Shown: positions 19,487 through 27,992 of the stretch, one piece after another | Layout: every line of letters begins with the position of its first letter | Position numbering within the stretch: the first letter of the stretch is position 1 | Assembly (NCBI GenBank): GCA_022820365.1 | Contig: JAJEFO010000016.1 | Location: forward strand, 58,362-122,361 | Direction of reading: 5' to 3' | From: Silicimonas sp. | Lineage (GTDB): Bacteria; Pseudomonadota; Alphaproteobacteria; Rhodobacterales; Rhodobacteraceae | Length of the DNA: 64,000 bases | Translations under genes and position numbers: made by a program | The notes under the pieces: model-generated | What the model was told of the DNA's origin: nothing | Seen by the model: only the letters and a program-made list of their open reading frames with translations | Database searches by the model: none

Positions 19487-20356
19487 TCAAGCCGGCTCGT
19501 TTTCCAGTCGGGACAGGAAATGGTGAACCGAGAAATCCTCGTCTCCGCTCAACAGTCTCCAAAGCCGAGTTCGCTGGACTATGTCGAGATGCGCGCTCCG
19601 GGCGTCAGCCCAAGGATGAAAAAATGACAATTTCGCCTGAATGTCATGCTTGCATGTCGCTGGCGAATGCAACGGCTTTGGTGCACGTGCCTTGGCAGCG
19701 TCGTAGTCTGACATGTCCCAATGGCCGGTCTGCGACCCCGTCGGATTCAGGCGCATTTTGTACATAGCGCGCACGCTGTTGCTCGCGTTGCGCCGTCCAG
19801 CATGCCAGAGATTGTGATGCAGGATCAGTACGGTTCCGGCAGGACCGGTCAACTGAACCTGACCTGCCAGGTTCTGATATCGGGCAATGCTGGTCTCCCC
19901 GGCCTTGCGCGTGTGGCTTCCGGGAATGACAAGCGTGCCGCCCATCTCTCGTGTCATGTTCTGCGGATAGATCATGATCTGAACGTCGAATGCGGCCTCT
20001 CGAGCATCAATCATTGCATCGCAATGCAAGTGTTGAGACACTCCCTGATTGGGCTCGCGGATATGCATAACATGGTGATCGACCTTGCAATTCGGCCCGA
20101 GAAGCGAATGGATCGCACCGGCGAGTTCCGGCAGGGAAAAAACGCGGGATAGGACATCGTTGTCGTCAAATGCGTCGGTGAGCGGAGTACCCCATGCTAC
20201 AACAGGCAATCTTGCCCGGCCGCTTCTGTCGTCGGTGCAGTCCGCCACGTAGGCGGCACGAAAGGCGTCACAAAGATCCCAGGGCAACAGACCTTCCAGC
20301 TTGAGAAATCCGTCCCTCACAAAGCGGATCATTTCGCCTGTGCCAAGCTGCTTCAT
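19487..20356 (-). CDS. Phytanoyl-CoA dioxygenase-family Fe(II)/2-oxoglutarate oxygenase
   Basis: This 289-residue protein has the double-stranded beta-helix of the PhyH family. The iron-binding residues are visible as HCD in SQHLHCDAMIDA and the distal histidine in LWHAGRRNAS, where a nearby arginine could bind 2-oxoglutarate. GGTLVIPGSH is a further family marker. The start at 20356 overlaps the stop of a small upstream gene (ATGA), showing translational coupling. Family members hydroxylate lipids, amino acids, nucleosides or natural products; the substrate here is unknown but is probably what the importer brings in or a derivative of it. Confidence 0.88.
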   Translation of the reverse strand: MKQLGTGEMIRFVRDGFLKLEGLLPWDLCDAFRAAYVADCTDDRSGRARLPVVAWGTPLTDAFDDNDVLSRVFSLPELAGAIHSLLGPNCKVDHHVMHIREPNQGVSQHLHCDAMIDAREAAFDVQIMIYPQNMTREMGGTLVIPGSHTRKAGETSIARYQNLAGQVQLTGPAGTVLILHHNLWHAGRRNASNSVRAMYKMRLNPTGSQTGHWDMSDYDAAKARAPKPLHSPATCKHDIQAKLSFFHPWADARSAHLDIVQRTRLWRLLSGDEDFSVHHFLSRLENEPA

Positions 20357-20625
20357 CTGGGAGTCTCCACAATTTTTTCCATAATGACTTCGAAGGATTG
20401 CCATCCGGGCTGGTAGTTCAGTTCGCCAGGCTGCGGCTCGAGCGCAGAAAACTGAATTGCGCGCCATCCGTCGCGCAGTGCATCCAATCCCGTAGCATAG
20501 GGCGGCTCATCCTCGTCACCGGAAACAGGCGGCGCGACCGTGTCGCCGTCATATCGCGTCCAACCGACTATGGGGGAATCGAGCGCGGAGTTTTGCAGGT
20601 ACAGGATAAGCAGTTTCTGACGCAA
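20353..20625 (-). CDS. Small protein coupled to the PhyH-like oxygenase
   Basis: This 90-residue protein starts at a TTG at 20625 that follows a strong ribosome binding site (GAGGAGG, five bases before). The product begins LRQKLLILYLQNSALDSPI and contains VGWTRYDGD, PYATGLDALRDGWRAIQF and a C-terminal YQPGWQSFEVIMEKI. It is hydrophilic, with no signal peptide or membrane segment. I do not recognise a named domain. Its stop overlaps the oxygenase start, and a LacI operator lies immediately upstream, so it is part of the regulated pathway, perhaps as a partner of the oxygenase. Confidence 0.72.
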   Translation of the reverse strand: MRQKLLILYLQNSALDSPIVGWTRYDGDTVAPPVSGDEDEPPYATGLDALRDGWRAIQFSALEPQPGELNYQPGWQSFEVIMEKIVETPR

Positions 20626-20650
20626 TTTGACCTCCTCGACCGTGCAGTTT

Positions 20651-20695
20651 CTGCAAGCGTGTGCAGAAAGTACACCACGAGATTCCGCATTGCAA
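20651..20695 (-). promoter_or_regulatory. Promoter and LacI operator of the small protein-oxygenase-lacI operon
   Basis: On the minus strand a -35 TTGCAA (20690-20695) and a -10 TACTTT (20667-20672) are 17 bases apart. Directly after the -10 box comes the palindrome at 20651-20666 (plus strand CTGCAAGCGTGTGCAG), covering the expected transcription start. It differs by one base from the site at 27428. The TTG start of the small protein is 25 bases beyond the site. Confidence 0.78.
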
Positions 20696-21587
20696 GAGCA
20701 AGCGATCTGGAGTGTGACGTAGATTTCGGACGTGAGCCGAATTTTTGTTCGACTGTAATGGCCGTCCGCCCTTCGGACTTGACGTCGGGGCGAATCACGT
20801 TGGGGGCGGCGATGGCGGCATGGTGCGGATCCAAGGCGACGAACGGCTCTGCCATGCCATCGTGAACGCCCTGCTACCGCATGACGTGCATATCGCGCCA
20901 TTCCTTTGGTGCGACGCCGTCACGAAGCGCAAGCCACCCGCGGTCCGCAACATCGGCATCGACCTCCACCGCCGGATGATCGACAAGTTCTGATTCGATC
21001 ATCCAGTCGAGTTCCAACATGATTGCGCCCCGGACTTTCTCAAGACGTTCCCGTTCAAGGGCCGCGAACCGCTCTGCTGCAACCCAACCTGCGTGCAATC
21101 GAGGCGCAGGATATGGCGCCGCTGGCGGCGAGCTTGCCGAGAATGCCGACGATCGACCGATAGATTCCTTTGCATTCGCGGCGGTTGTTGGCGATCTGAA
21201 GGAAGTCTTGTGGGGTGACCCTCTTGACACGGAAGAACAAGGCGGAAGCCCAGTTCTGGCATTTTATGTCGAAGAATACGTTCCAGTGGAGGAAAGAGAC
21301 GCGCTGTATCACACTGGTTTTCCAGATCCCCTGCCACTGTGATCCTGCACGGCGGCCAGGGACCGGAGGCCCGCGGCGCGCATGTCATTGAGGTCGGCTT
21401 CCAGGGAACGTCAACGCCGCGCCGATTGCTGCCGGTGCCGGAACTGTCTTGTCAAGTTCGGGCACCACGGCCGCTCACGCGCAAGATCCGGTGCTTGATT
21501 TTGGGTGCCGATTGCGGACGGCGCTGAACCAGGCTAGCGCAAGAACTCAACTTTGCTCACGGGGAGAGAAAGGGAAATTCCTGAGCT
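20696..21587. other. Gene-poor stretch, possible relics
   Basis: About 890 bases carry no gene I can support. Minus-strand frames (for example 20874-21230) contain pieces that look protein-like, such as ERERLEKVRGAIMLELDW and DRGWLALRDGVAPKEWRD, broken by frame changes, so a decayed gene reading leftwards is possible. No family could be assigned. Confidence 0.4.
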
Positions 21588-22643
21588 TCAGGCGTGTAGC
21601 GGCTGATGTGTTTGTGCGAACTCGCCGTCATGAAGCTTGCAAGAAACGAGCGAACCCGCACTTTGGGACTCGCTGGCTCGCTGCGCAATATATGATGCCA
21701 TGTAACCGTCAATGAGGTTCGGCCTGACCGCATCGCCACTGCTGACGGCATTGAGAAACGCGGTGTCCTGAATGAAATAGGCCTCGGGATATCGGGCAAA
21801 CCAGTCAGATGAGATCGGACCACGATGCAGGCCGTCGGCATTCTCGCAAAACACCAGCGGATCGGCGGGATTGGAAACTGCTAGTCGACCTCCGGCGCCA
21901 AATGCTTCGACGCGCTGGTCATAACCATAACACGTACGCCAACTGTTCTGGATCACTACCTGCTGTCCGCGCGTTCCACGCATTATCGTTGTCGCAGTGT
22001 CGATGTGACCCACACTGGAATAGTCTGGATTGATTAGGGCGTTGCCCAGGCACATGAGCTCGCAAATCTCGCCATCGAGCAACCAGCGTGTCAAATCAAA
22101 GTCGTGGATAGCTGTCTCAAACAGCAGCCCCGCTGAACCGACGAGCGACTCCACAGACGGGGCGGAAAAATCTCGGCTGACAATTCGCAATTGTTCTATC
22201 TCGCCGATGTCTCCTGCCAGGATGCGTTGTTTCAGAGCCGCCATGTGCGGGTCGAAGCGGCGGTTGAATCCTACTTGTATTCGATCTGCGAAAGGTCTCA
22301 GCACCGGCATGGCCGCGTCGATGGTTGCCATGTCGACGCCCAAGGGTTTCTCGCAGAACACATAGGCTCCACCTGGAATGATCCGAACCAGTTGTTCCAC
22401 ATGTGCCGTTGCCGGCGTGACGACAAAAAATGCATCAAACGTGCTTGAGGACAGCGCTTCGGTCAGCGGCAGCCATTCGGCCCCGAGTTCACCAGCCAAT
22501 TTCTGGGCGCGCGAGGGGTCGACATCGCAAACGCTGAGGCCAGACAGGTTGGAATGCCTGAGAATGGACTCGCCGTGAAGCCGCCCCATGCCGCCGCATC
22601 CTACAAGGCAGACACTGAGTCCGCGCTTCTCAACCGTGGTCAT
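21588..22643 (-). CDS. Gfo/Idh/MocA-family NAD(P)-dependent dehydrogenase
   Basis: This protein of about 351 residues has an N-terminal Rossmann domain with the dinucleotide loop VGCGGMGRLH, the family's lysine-containing motif FCEKPLG, the GFNRRFDPHM segment and the active-site region ETAIHDFDLTRWLL. It resembles inositol 2-dehydrogenase and related sugar oxidoreductases. The ATG at 22643 is preferred over one 13 codons upstream because AGGA precedes it and it overlaps the neighbouring isomerase gene by 14 bases. With that isomerase it makes a two-gene unit that probably oxidises and isomerises a sugar or cyclitol. Confidence 0.88.
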   Translation of the reverse strand: MTTVEKRGLSVCLVGCGGMGRLHGESILRHSNLSGLSVCDVDPSRAQKLAGELGAEWLPLTEALSSSTFDAFFVVTPATAHVEQLVRIIPGGAYVFCEKPLGVDMATIDAAMPVLRPFADRIQVGFNRRFDPHMAALKQRILAGDIGEIEQLRIVSRDFSAPSVESLVGSAGLLFETAIHDFDLTRWLLDGEICELMCLGNALINPDYSSVGHIDTATTIMRGTRGQQVVIQNSWRTCYGYDQRVEAFGAGGRLAVSNPADPLVFCENADGLHRGPISSDWFARYPEAYFIQDTAFLNAVSSGDAVRPNLIDGYMASYIAQRASESQSAGSLVSCKLHDGEFAQTHQPLHA

Positions 22644-23553
22644 GGCGTGGATTCCTGTCAAACGGGATGGCATGGCGTTCAAGTAGCCCGGAAATATGAG
22701 AAAACCCGGTTTTCGCCATGGTTAGGGGGGGCGCCTTCACTGGGTCTTGCTCTGCTTCGATAACGAGCCAGCCATCGTAGCCGTGCTCGGCAATCCTCCT
22801 GATCAGCGGGCCGTAGTCCAGGTCACCGTCGCCCGGCACCGTGAAGACGCCCTCATGTACCGCCTCATCAATCGTCTGTGTGTGCGGGTCGAGGGAGTCA
22901 CGGACAGATCTGCGAATGTCCTTTAGGTGAATGTGGCCTATCCGGTGCCACCATCTTTCCATCACGACCCTGTAGTCGCCTCCTGCCACTGCCACGTGAC
23001 CAGTGTCGAGAAGAAGGCGAACCGGTTCACCTGCGGCGGACATGAATCGATCAATCTCGTCCACGGTTTCAACCGGCATCATTACATGGGGATGATAGAC
23101 CAGTTTCAGACCGGATTCACTTACACGACTTGCAAAGTCCGTCATGCGCCGGGAGTAAGTTTGGAGGTCAAGATTCTCTAGGGGTGGAGTCTGTGATAGG
23201 GCCGCTGCAGCACCTCCCGCCGGTCCGGCCGCGCACTCTCCATAGACCATTACCTGGCAACCTAGCGCCACGAGGTGCCTAATCATTGGCAAGGCATCCG
23301 GCCATTCATTCTCGACGGACCGTTCGGCAAGGAATCCGGAATACCAGGACGTGACCGGCTCTAGTCCGAAACTTGCAAGGGTCGCAGTGACGGTTTCAGC
23401 CTGTTTCGGAAATTTGCGACCCAGTTCAATGCCGGTGAACCCGGCTTGTGCCGCCTCGGCAATGCAAGTTTCGTAACTGATGTCGTCGCCGAGTTCCAAG
23501 AGCGCTTCGTTGGTCCAACTCAAAGGACTGATACCGAGCTTTATTTTGTTCAT
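22630..23553 (-). CDS. Sugar phosphate isomerase/epimerase-like protein (IolE type)
   Basis: This TIM-barrel protein of about 307 residues starts LGISPLSWTNEALLELGDD, which is close to the start of 2-keto-myo-inositol dehydratase (IolE). Metal-ligand motifs appear as TGIELGRKFP, VYHPHVMM, LLLDTGHVAVAGGD, IGHIHLKDIR and VIEAEQDP. Known relatives dehydrate or epimerise keto-inositols and keto-sugars. It comes first in a two-gene unit with the Gfo/Idh/MocA dehydrogenase. The ATG at 23553 fits the family N-terminus; an earlier ATG at 23607 adds 18 residues without similarity. No copy of the LacI operator with correct spacing lies upstream. Confidence 0.85.
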   Translation of the reverse strand: MNKIKLGISPLSWTNEALLELGDDISYETCIAEAAQAGFTGIELGRKFPKQAETVTATLASFGLEPVTSWYSGFLAERSVENEWPDALPMIRHLVALGCQVMVYGECAAGPAGGAAAALSQTPPLENLDLQTYSRRMTDFASRVSESGLKLVYHPHVMMPVETVDEIDRFMSAAGEPVRLLLDTGHVAVAGGDYRVVMERWWHRIGHIHLKDIRRSVRDSLDPHTQTIDEAVHEGVFTVPGDGDLDYGPLIRRIAEHGYDGWLVIEAEQDPVKAPPLTMAKTGFSHISGLLERHAIPFDRNPRHDHG

Positions 23554-23787
23554 GGTGGAATTTGCCTGCACCGATGCATGTGGTTGTATGTGCTTGGTTC
23601 CATTCAAACATCATTCGTAGGCGGTTGCTTTTGTCGACGCAAGACGTCACTGTGACTTGGGTTGTACGGAGTTACCCCGACTTCCGCAGCTCGCGGATAT
23701 CCTAGCCTGCAGCCCATTGATATTCATGGAACCGAACCTCTAAGGTCGGCACTACACTGGACCCGCCGGGCAGCTGTCGGCAGGCAG

Positions 23788-24412
23788 TCACGAAGAAATT
23801 CGCGGTGCGCTATGTACCAGCCGGATAAGGTGCCGGCCATCGGTGGTGGGCAGATGCACATCCAGCATCTGAATCGTGGCGAACGCCTTGTTGAAGCCGG
23901 CTCTGCTATACACGGCCCGGGAGGAGTGGCGGGGGAGCTTGGTGTTTGACTTCGCTCTCAGGACGAAGAAGCTGCCACAGAGAATGAGACAGTGGCGGCG
24001 TTCGAAATCGAGGGATGCCCGGTCCATGACATAAGAACGCGCCGGCTTCCGGAACCAGCACGTCCGGGACGTTGACGTCATGCGGCTTGCCGTCGGATAT
24101 GGGAATGAGTGCGGGAATGTTGCCATGCAGGTCGAGTTGCGTGTGCAGTTTCACGGTGCCCTTCGTCATGCGGACCCGCGCCCACGGGAACAGCCAAAGG
24201 CAGGCCTCGATGTCGCGCAGGATGCAATTTTAGGTGAACTGGGCGAAAGCCAGGCACCGGTACAGATCCTTGCAGGGGAGTGCCTTGGCGTACCGGTCCC
24301 CGCCAATTCGCGAGACAGAGCGGCAGAACGTGTCCCATGGTAGGTGCTGCATGATTAGGACGCAGACAAGACTGCAGGAACATATCGCGTTCCCCCTCTT
24401 GATGGTGCACAA
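23788..24412 (-). pseudogene. Decayed IS4-family transposase
   Basis: Pieces of an IS4-type transposase are spread over several minus-strand frames: an N-terminus IGGDRYAKALPCKDLYRCLA followed by LAFAQFT, then MTKGTVKLHTQLDLHGNIPA with ISDGKPHDVNV and LVPEAGAF, then YVMDRASLDFERRH with FFVLRAKSNTKLPRH. The order is correct but at least two frame changes separate the parts, and the C-terminal part is missing or unreadable. No terminal inverted repeats were found by eye. It marks past transposition inside the catabolic block, between the isomerase unit and the DUF5054 gene. Confidence 0.82.
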
Positions 24413-24567
24413 CAGGGAGGAAGTGTGCCTTGAGTGGAACTCCGGTTTATGTGGACAGCGACCGAAAAATACAATTCGTTTATATGCATCAGCATCTTAT
24501 GAAATGTCAATCTGATTTTCTTGGGACAGAAGTGTATTCCAATGTGAATTTCTCGCGGATCCAGAAA

Positions 24568-26526
24568 CTACCGGTTGTCAGATAGCGACATGCGAAAGCG
24601 GAACGCGAAATTTCCTTCGCACCACATCGGGAAATTTGTGCCCCACTTATTGTTGTGCAGACAAAACCTGACGCCCCACTGCATCTCGATTTCGCCGCGA
24701 TAAAATGGTAGAAACGGCACCGCGGCAGGTCCGACCAGCGGGCAATCCAATGGTGCGATCTGCAGGTGCTGCCTGTCTGATGTCGTGCAGCTTACCGATT
24801 GGACGGCATGTAGCTGTCTGTTTCCATTTTTGACTACGGCTCTGGGGTTCACATCGTAGTCAAGCTTGCGAAATCGCCAGCTTTCCGGATCTGCCGTCGG
24901 CGCAAAGGTCACGAATGATGCCTCGGGCATCCGGTTCGCCGGTTTGTCGAAGAAACAGACCGTGACCTCCAGCGTGTCGCGATCAACAAATCGATAACGA
25001 AGCTCAGGTGCGCCCGGAGCGCCCAGATCATCCCTTGCAGTTCCTGAGAACTGGAATTTTCCGATCGCTTGGCCGCCCCCTTCAATTGCTACGCCCAGCC
25101 ATTTCGGCTCGAAGATGCCCGAACGGGCAGTGCGCGCGTGTTCCAACCCGGGTTTTCCATGATCCTGTACGCTCCAGTGGGTGCGTTGGGTTAAGTAACT
25201 GTCCGCAAAATCTCGGTAATCCTGCGCGTCGTAACTCTCATAGGTGAGTGTGGCTATCTGCCCTTTGACGCTCTTCAGGTCACAGCCATTGGGAAAGCGC
25301 ACGCGGCAAAGCCCGCCTGTTGCCCCGTCGAAGTCCAGTTCGCCGTCGCCGAGGGTTAGGGATCCTTGCTTACGAACCGCAGTGGCCGATGGTTGCGGGT
25401 GAAAGGGAGCGGCAGCAATTTCAGCTTCTTCCCGATCTTGGCGGGGCAAGACCGAAACCGCGTCATCGATCAATTCCTCCTGCTCGCGCCAGGAACGCTC
25501 GGTCAGGGCAAATTTCGAGTCGAATTGTTTGGCGGCCTCGAAGTCCTGTCGGTCCCAAGCAGTTTCGTCACGAAGAAAGGTCTTGATATCGACGCCCCAG
25601 GTATGCTCAGCGACCATACACAATCGGCGTCCCATTGCTTCGCGCTGCGGAGTCAAACCGTCACGCACCCATTTGCCATACAGTCGCCTCAGCGCCATAT
25701 ATCTCGACACTTTGGCCGGTGCCGATCCGACTCCATGGACCCAACTGTCGGCGATCTCATCGGTAACAACCGGAAATCTCTCGCGTTGTTTCCACAGCAG
25801 ATCGCCATACTCATTGAGCGTTGAGGCTGCAATGATTGTGTCGGGATTGTCACGCGCCATCAGCCGATGGTTTTCTATGACTTGAGCGATGCTCTGCGGT
25901 CCCATGTTGTCCGTAGTATGCGCGAAACCAATCCCTACATCCAATTCGCTGGGAAAATACGTTGCGCCGTACCCGCATTGATACATGACAACTAGTTCCT
26001 CTCCCCCGGCTGCCTGCCATCTGAAAACCGGCGGCACGTCCGGGGGAGTGCTGGCGGAATTTACCCCGATGTGGAGAAAGCGGATTCCGCCCGCCGCCAT
26101 CAACGGCACGATGCCCAGCGTATGACCCGGGACATCCGTCATCTTGGCGCCCGTCGTTTGGCAACCAAACCGGCGATCCAGATCACGGTTGAAGCTCAAC
26201 CCGGCCTCGAACAATTCCGCCGAAAGCAACTCTGAATGAGTCGTGTAGGGCAACGCATGCCACGCGATAGTCCCATTCTCGATCGCGTCCTCAAGATTCC
26301 GTCGGCCCACTGGTGTTGCCTGTTCAAGGTGCTCATGGATCAACCAGGCGCCGGTTGTCCAAATGAACTTCGGCCTGTCGGGGTTTTCGCGCCAAAAGTG
26401 CTTGGCGGTCCGGATCGCCATGGGGATGTAGTGGTCGTGATACTGTTGACGCACGTTAACGGCATAGTCGGTGAACCCGATATCAAGATGGGTCTTGAAG
26501 ACCAGGTGAATTTTCTTCCTCGCCAT
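24568..26526 (-). CDS. DUF5054 protein, glycoside-hydrolase-38-like
   Basis: This 652-residue protein begins KIHLVFKTHLDIGFTD, the metal-binding HxD motif of GH38-type enzymes, and continues with KFIWTTGAWLIHEHLEQA, GAKMTDVPGHTLGIVPLM (probable catalytic aspartate) and ASTLNEYGDLLWK. The C-terminal half is beta-rich. These features match the DUF5054 group, which is related to alpha-mannosidases but has no firmly known substrate. There is no signal peptide, so it should act on an imported compound. The gene follows a broken lacI gene by 26 bases. It may have been controlled by the operator at 27428. Confidence 0.83.
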   Translation of the reverse strand: MARKKIHLVFKTHLDIGFTDYAVNVRQQYHDHYIPMAIRTAKHFWRENPDRPKFIWTTGAWLIHEHLEQATPVGRRNLEDAIENGTIAWHALPYTTHSELLSAELFEAGLSFNRDLDRRFGCQTTGAKMTDVPGHTLGIVPLMAAGGIRFLHIGVNSASTPPDVPPVFRWQAAGGEELVVMYQCGYGATYFPSELDVGIGFAHTTDNMGPQSIAQVIENHRLMARDNPDTIIAASTLNEYGDLLWKQRERFPVVTDEIADSWVHGVGSAPAKVSRYMALRRLYGKWVRDGLTPQREAMGRRLCMVAEHTWGVDIKTFLRDETAWDRQDFEAAKQFDSKFALTERSWREQEELIDDAVSVLPRQDREEAEIAAAPFHPQPSATAVRKQGSLTLGDGELDFDGATGGLCRVRFPNGCDLKSVKGQIATLTYESYDAQDYRDFADSYLTQRTHWSVQDHGKPGLEHARTARSGIFEPKWLGVAIEGGGQAIGKFQFSGTARDDLGAPGAPELRYRFVDRDTLEVTVCFFDKPANRMPEASFVTFAPTADPESWRFRKLDYDVNPRAVVKNGNRQLHAVQSVSCTTSDRQHLQIAPLDCPLVGPAAVPFLPFYRGEIEMQWGVRFCLHNNKWGTNFPMWCEGNFAFRFRMSLSDNR

Positions 26527-26552
26527 GGGAGGCTACTCCTTTAGATACCTGC

Positions 26553-27200
26553 TCAGGCAACGGTCCTGCGAGCGATCAGTTTGGCTTCGGTCCGTTCAAA
26601 CAATGGTGGCGCTACAGAGCATTCGATGCGATCGCGAATGAGACGTACCAAGGGCCTCACTCGCTCGTCGCTATCAAGATCGACGGTCGCAAGTTCGTAG
26701 CGCTTCAATCCAGACTGTTTGATGTTGTCGAGCCCAATCACTTTGTCGCCTTCTGGAACCGAAACGCCCAAGCCATGCCGAAACGCGTAAAGTGCGCGAA
26801 GTGCGGAGACATCTTTAGACTCCGGACTGGATTCCGTGCGAGTCTTGCAGGCATGCAGCTTGGCATGCGTCATGACTCGATGGAGGCAGTGGAGTGGTTC
26901 AGCACTAGCCGCAGCGGTGGAGAGTTGACCTGAATCGCGCTGGCCTTCGAACTCTGTGTCAGGGAGAACTGGCTCGGTCGCGTGGGCAGGCCGTGCCTGG
27001 CGTCGGCCAGCAATTTCGTTCTGTGCCTGGCTGAGGATGCAGGCGTGGGTCTGCCGAGCACGGATGCGATGATGTTTGTCGCGCGCACTGGCTGTCCGCC
27101 GGATTTCCCCGACAGATCCGTCTTGTGGCCGCTTCGAGAACTTGGTCTTTCGTTGGTCGAGCCAGTGACAAAGGCGGAGGAGTTCCACCGCTCGGAGGCG
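26553..27200 (-). pseudogene. Second LacI-type regulator, broken
   Basis: A minus-strand frame encodes a LacI end: LRALYAFRHGLGVSVPEGDK, IGLDNIKQSGLKRYELATVD and FERTEAKLIARRTVA. About 80-130 bases earlier, in another frame, is a LacI DNA-binding and hinge remnant (VLGRPTPASSARHRTKLLAD, then PSQFSLTQSSKASAI). Most of the effector domain between them is missing, so an internal deletion plus frameshifts removed function. It sits just upstream of the DUF5054 gene, which it may once have regulated. Confidence 0.75.
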
Positions 27201-27395
27201 ACGGTCGCGATGCATCATCCGGACGGTTGAGTTCTCCCGCCCGGCGAGCGGATCCGATACTGGGCACGTTCGGGGTGGCACAGCGTGATGAGCGGCATCG
27301 GCGCCATTGCCGTCGGTATCCAGTTCGGGCCGCACGACGATTTCGTCGACCAGTCGGTCGACGGCTGCGCGCCCAAAGACCGCCACAATTCGCAT
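27201..27395 (-). pseudogene. 5' end of an unidentified gene behind a LacI operator
   Basis: From the ATG at 27395, preceded by GAGAGGG at about 10 bases, the minus strand reads MRIVAVFGRAAVDRLVDEIV then VRPELDTDGNGADA before sense is lost and the broken lacI gene begins. The good ribosome binding site and the operator 33 bases upstream say that a real gene started here. I cannot assign a family from about 45 readable residues. Confidence 0.45.
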
Positions 27396-27427
27396 GTGGA
27401 GTTACCCTCTCGCTAGAATAGACCAGA

Positions 27428-27443
27428 CTGCACGCGTGTGCAG
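27428..27443 (-). promoter_or_regulatory. LacI operator upstream of the broken gene and DUF5054
   Basis: CTGCACGCGTGTGCAG is the best version of the 16-bp palindrome (arms CTGCAC/GTGCAG around GCGT). It is 33 bases before the ATG at 27395. A possible -10 (TATTCT on the minus strand, about 27409-27414) lies downstream, which would place the operator over the -35 region. The promoter survives although the first genes behind it are broken. Confidence 0.75.
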
Positions 27444-27992
27444 TGCATTACCGAAATAAGCTGGGCCTGTCCAATCGGCACGGGTCATCTGTGCTTGAAA
27501 TCACTTGTGCCAATCGTGCGACGCAATTCAGTGGGGAAGGGCAATTTGCTGAAACTGTCGCCTTCAACTGGCTTATAGCATGGCCACTCCAACAGAATAG
27601 ATCGCAGGAACCGCACGACTGCAATTGGCGCAGCAAGCGGACCGGATTCAGATCGCCTTCAACCGCTGAATCGATCCGCATTTGGTAGAGTCACAGAATA
27701 GGATGAGAGGCGGGAAAGTTGAGCAGATCGAGCAAGAGCGGATCGTTAGACAGGATCACACCGCGCCTGACGGGGCTACTTGAAATCTCAACCGGTTCGA
27801 TCGCAGAGACGGCAATTCACGATTTCGATTGGACCCGCTAGTTGCGAGATAGTGCAATACCGACGCGACCTGCATGGGTAGTGCGCTGATCAACGCTGCC
27901 TATGCGTCCTTCGGCCTGACGACGGGGGCGAGCGCTGACACTAAGGAAGTATGGCGATGATTGCCGAAACCAAGACAAGATTCGTCCGGAAT
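27444..27992. other. Gene-free stretch
   Basis: About 550 bases with only short unconvincing frames on both strands and no recognisable motif. Nothing further is supported. Confidence 0.5.

Noticed and set aside
23564..23590. Palindrome-like CTGCACCGATGCAT upstream of the isomerase gene as a fourth LacI operator
   Set aside because: The half-sites are two bases too close compared with the other three sites, and no promoter boxes align with it.
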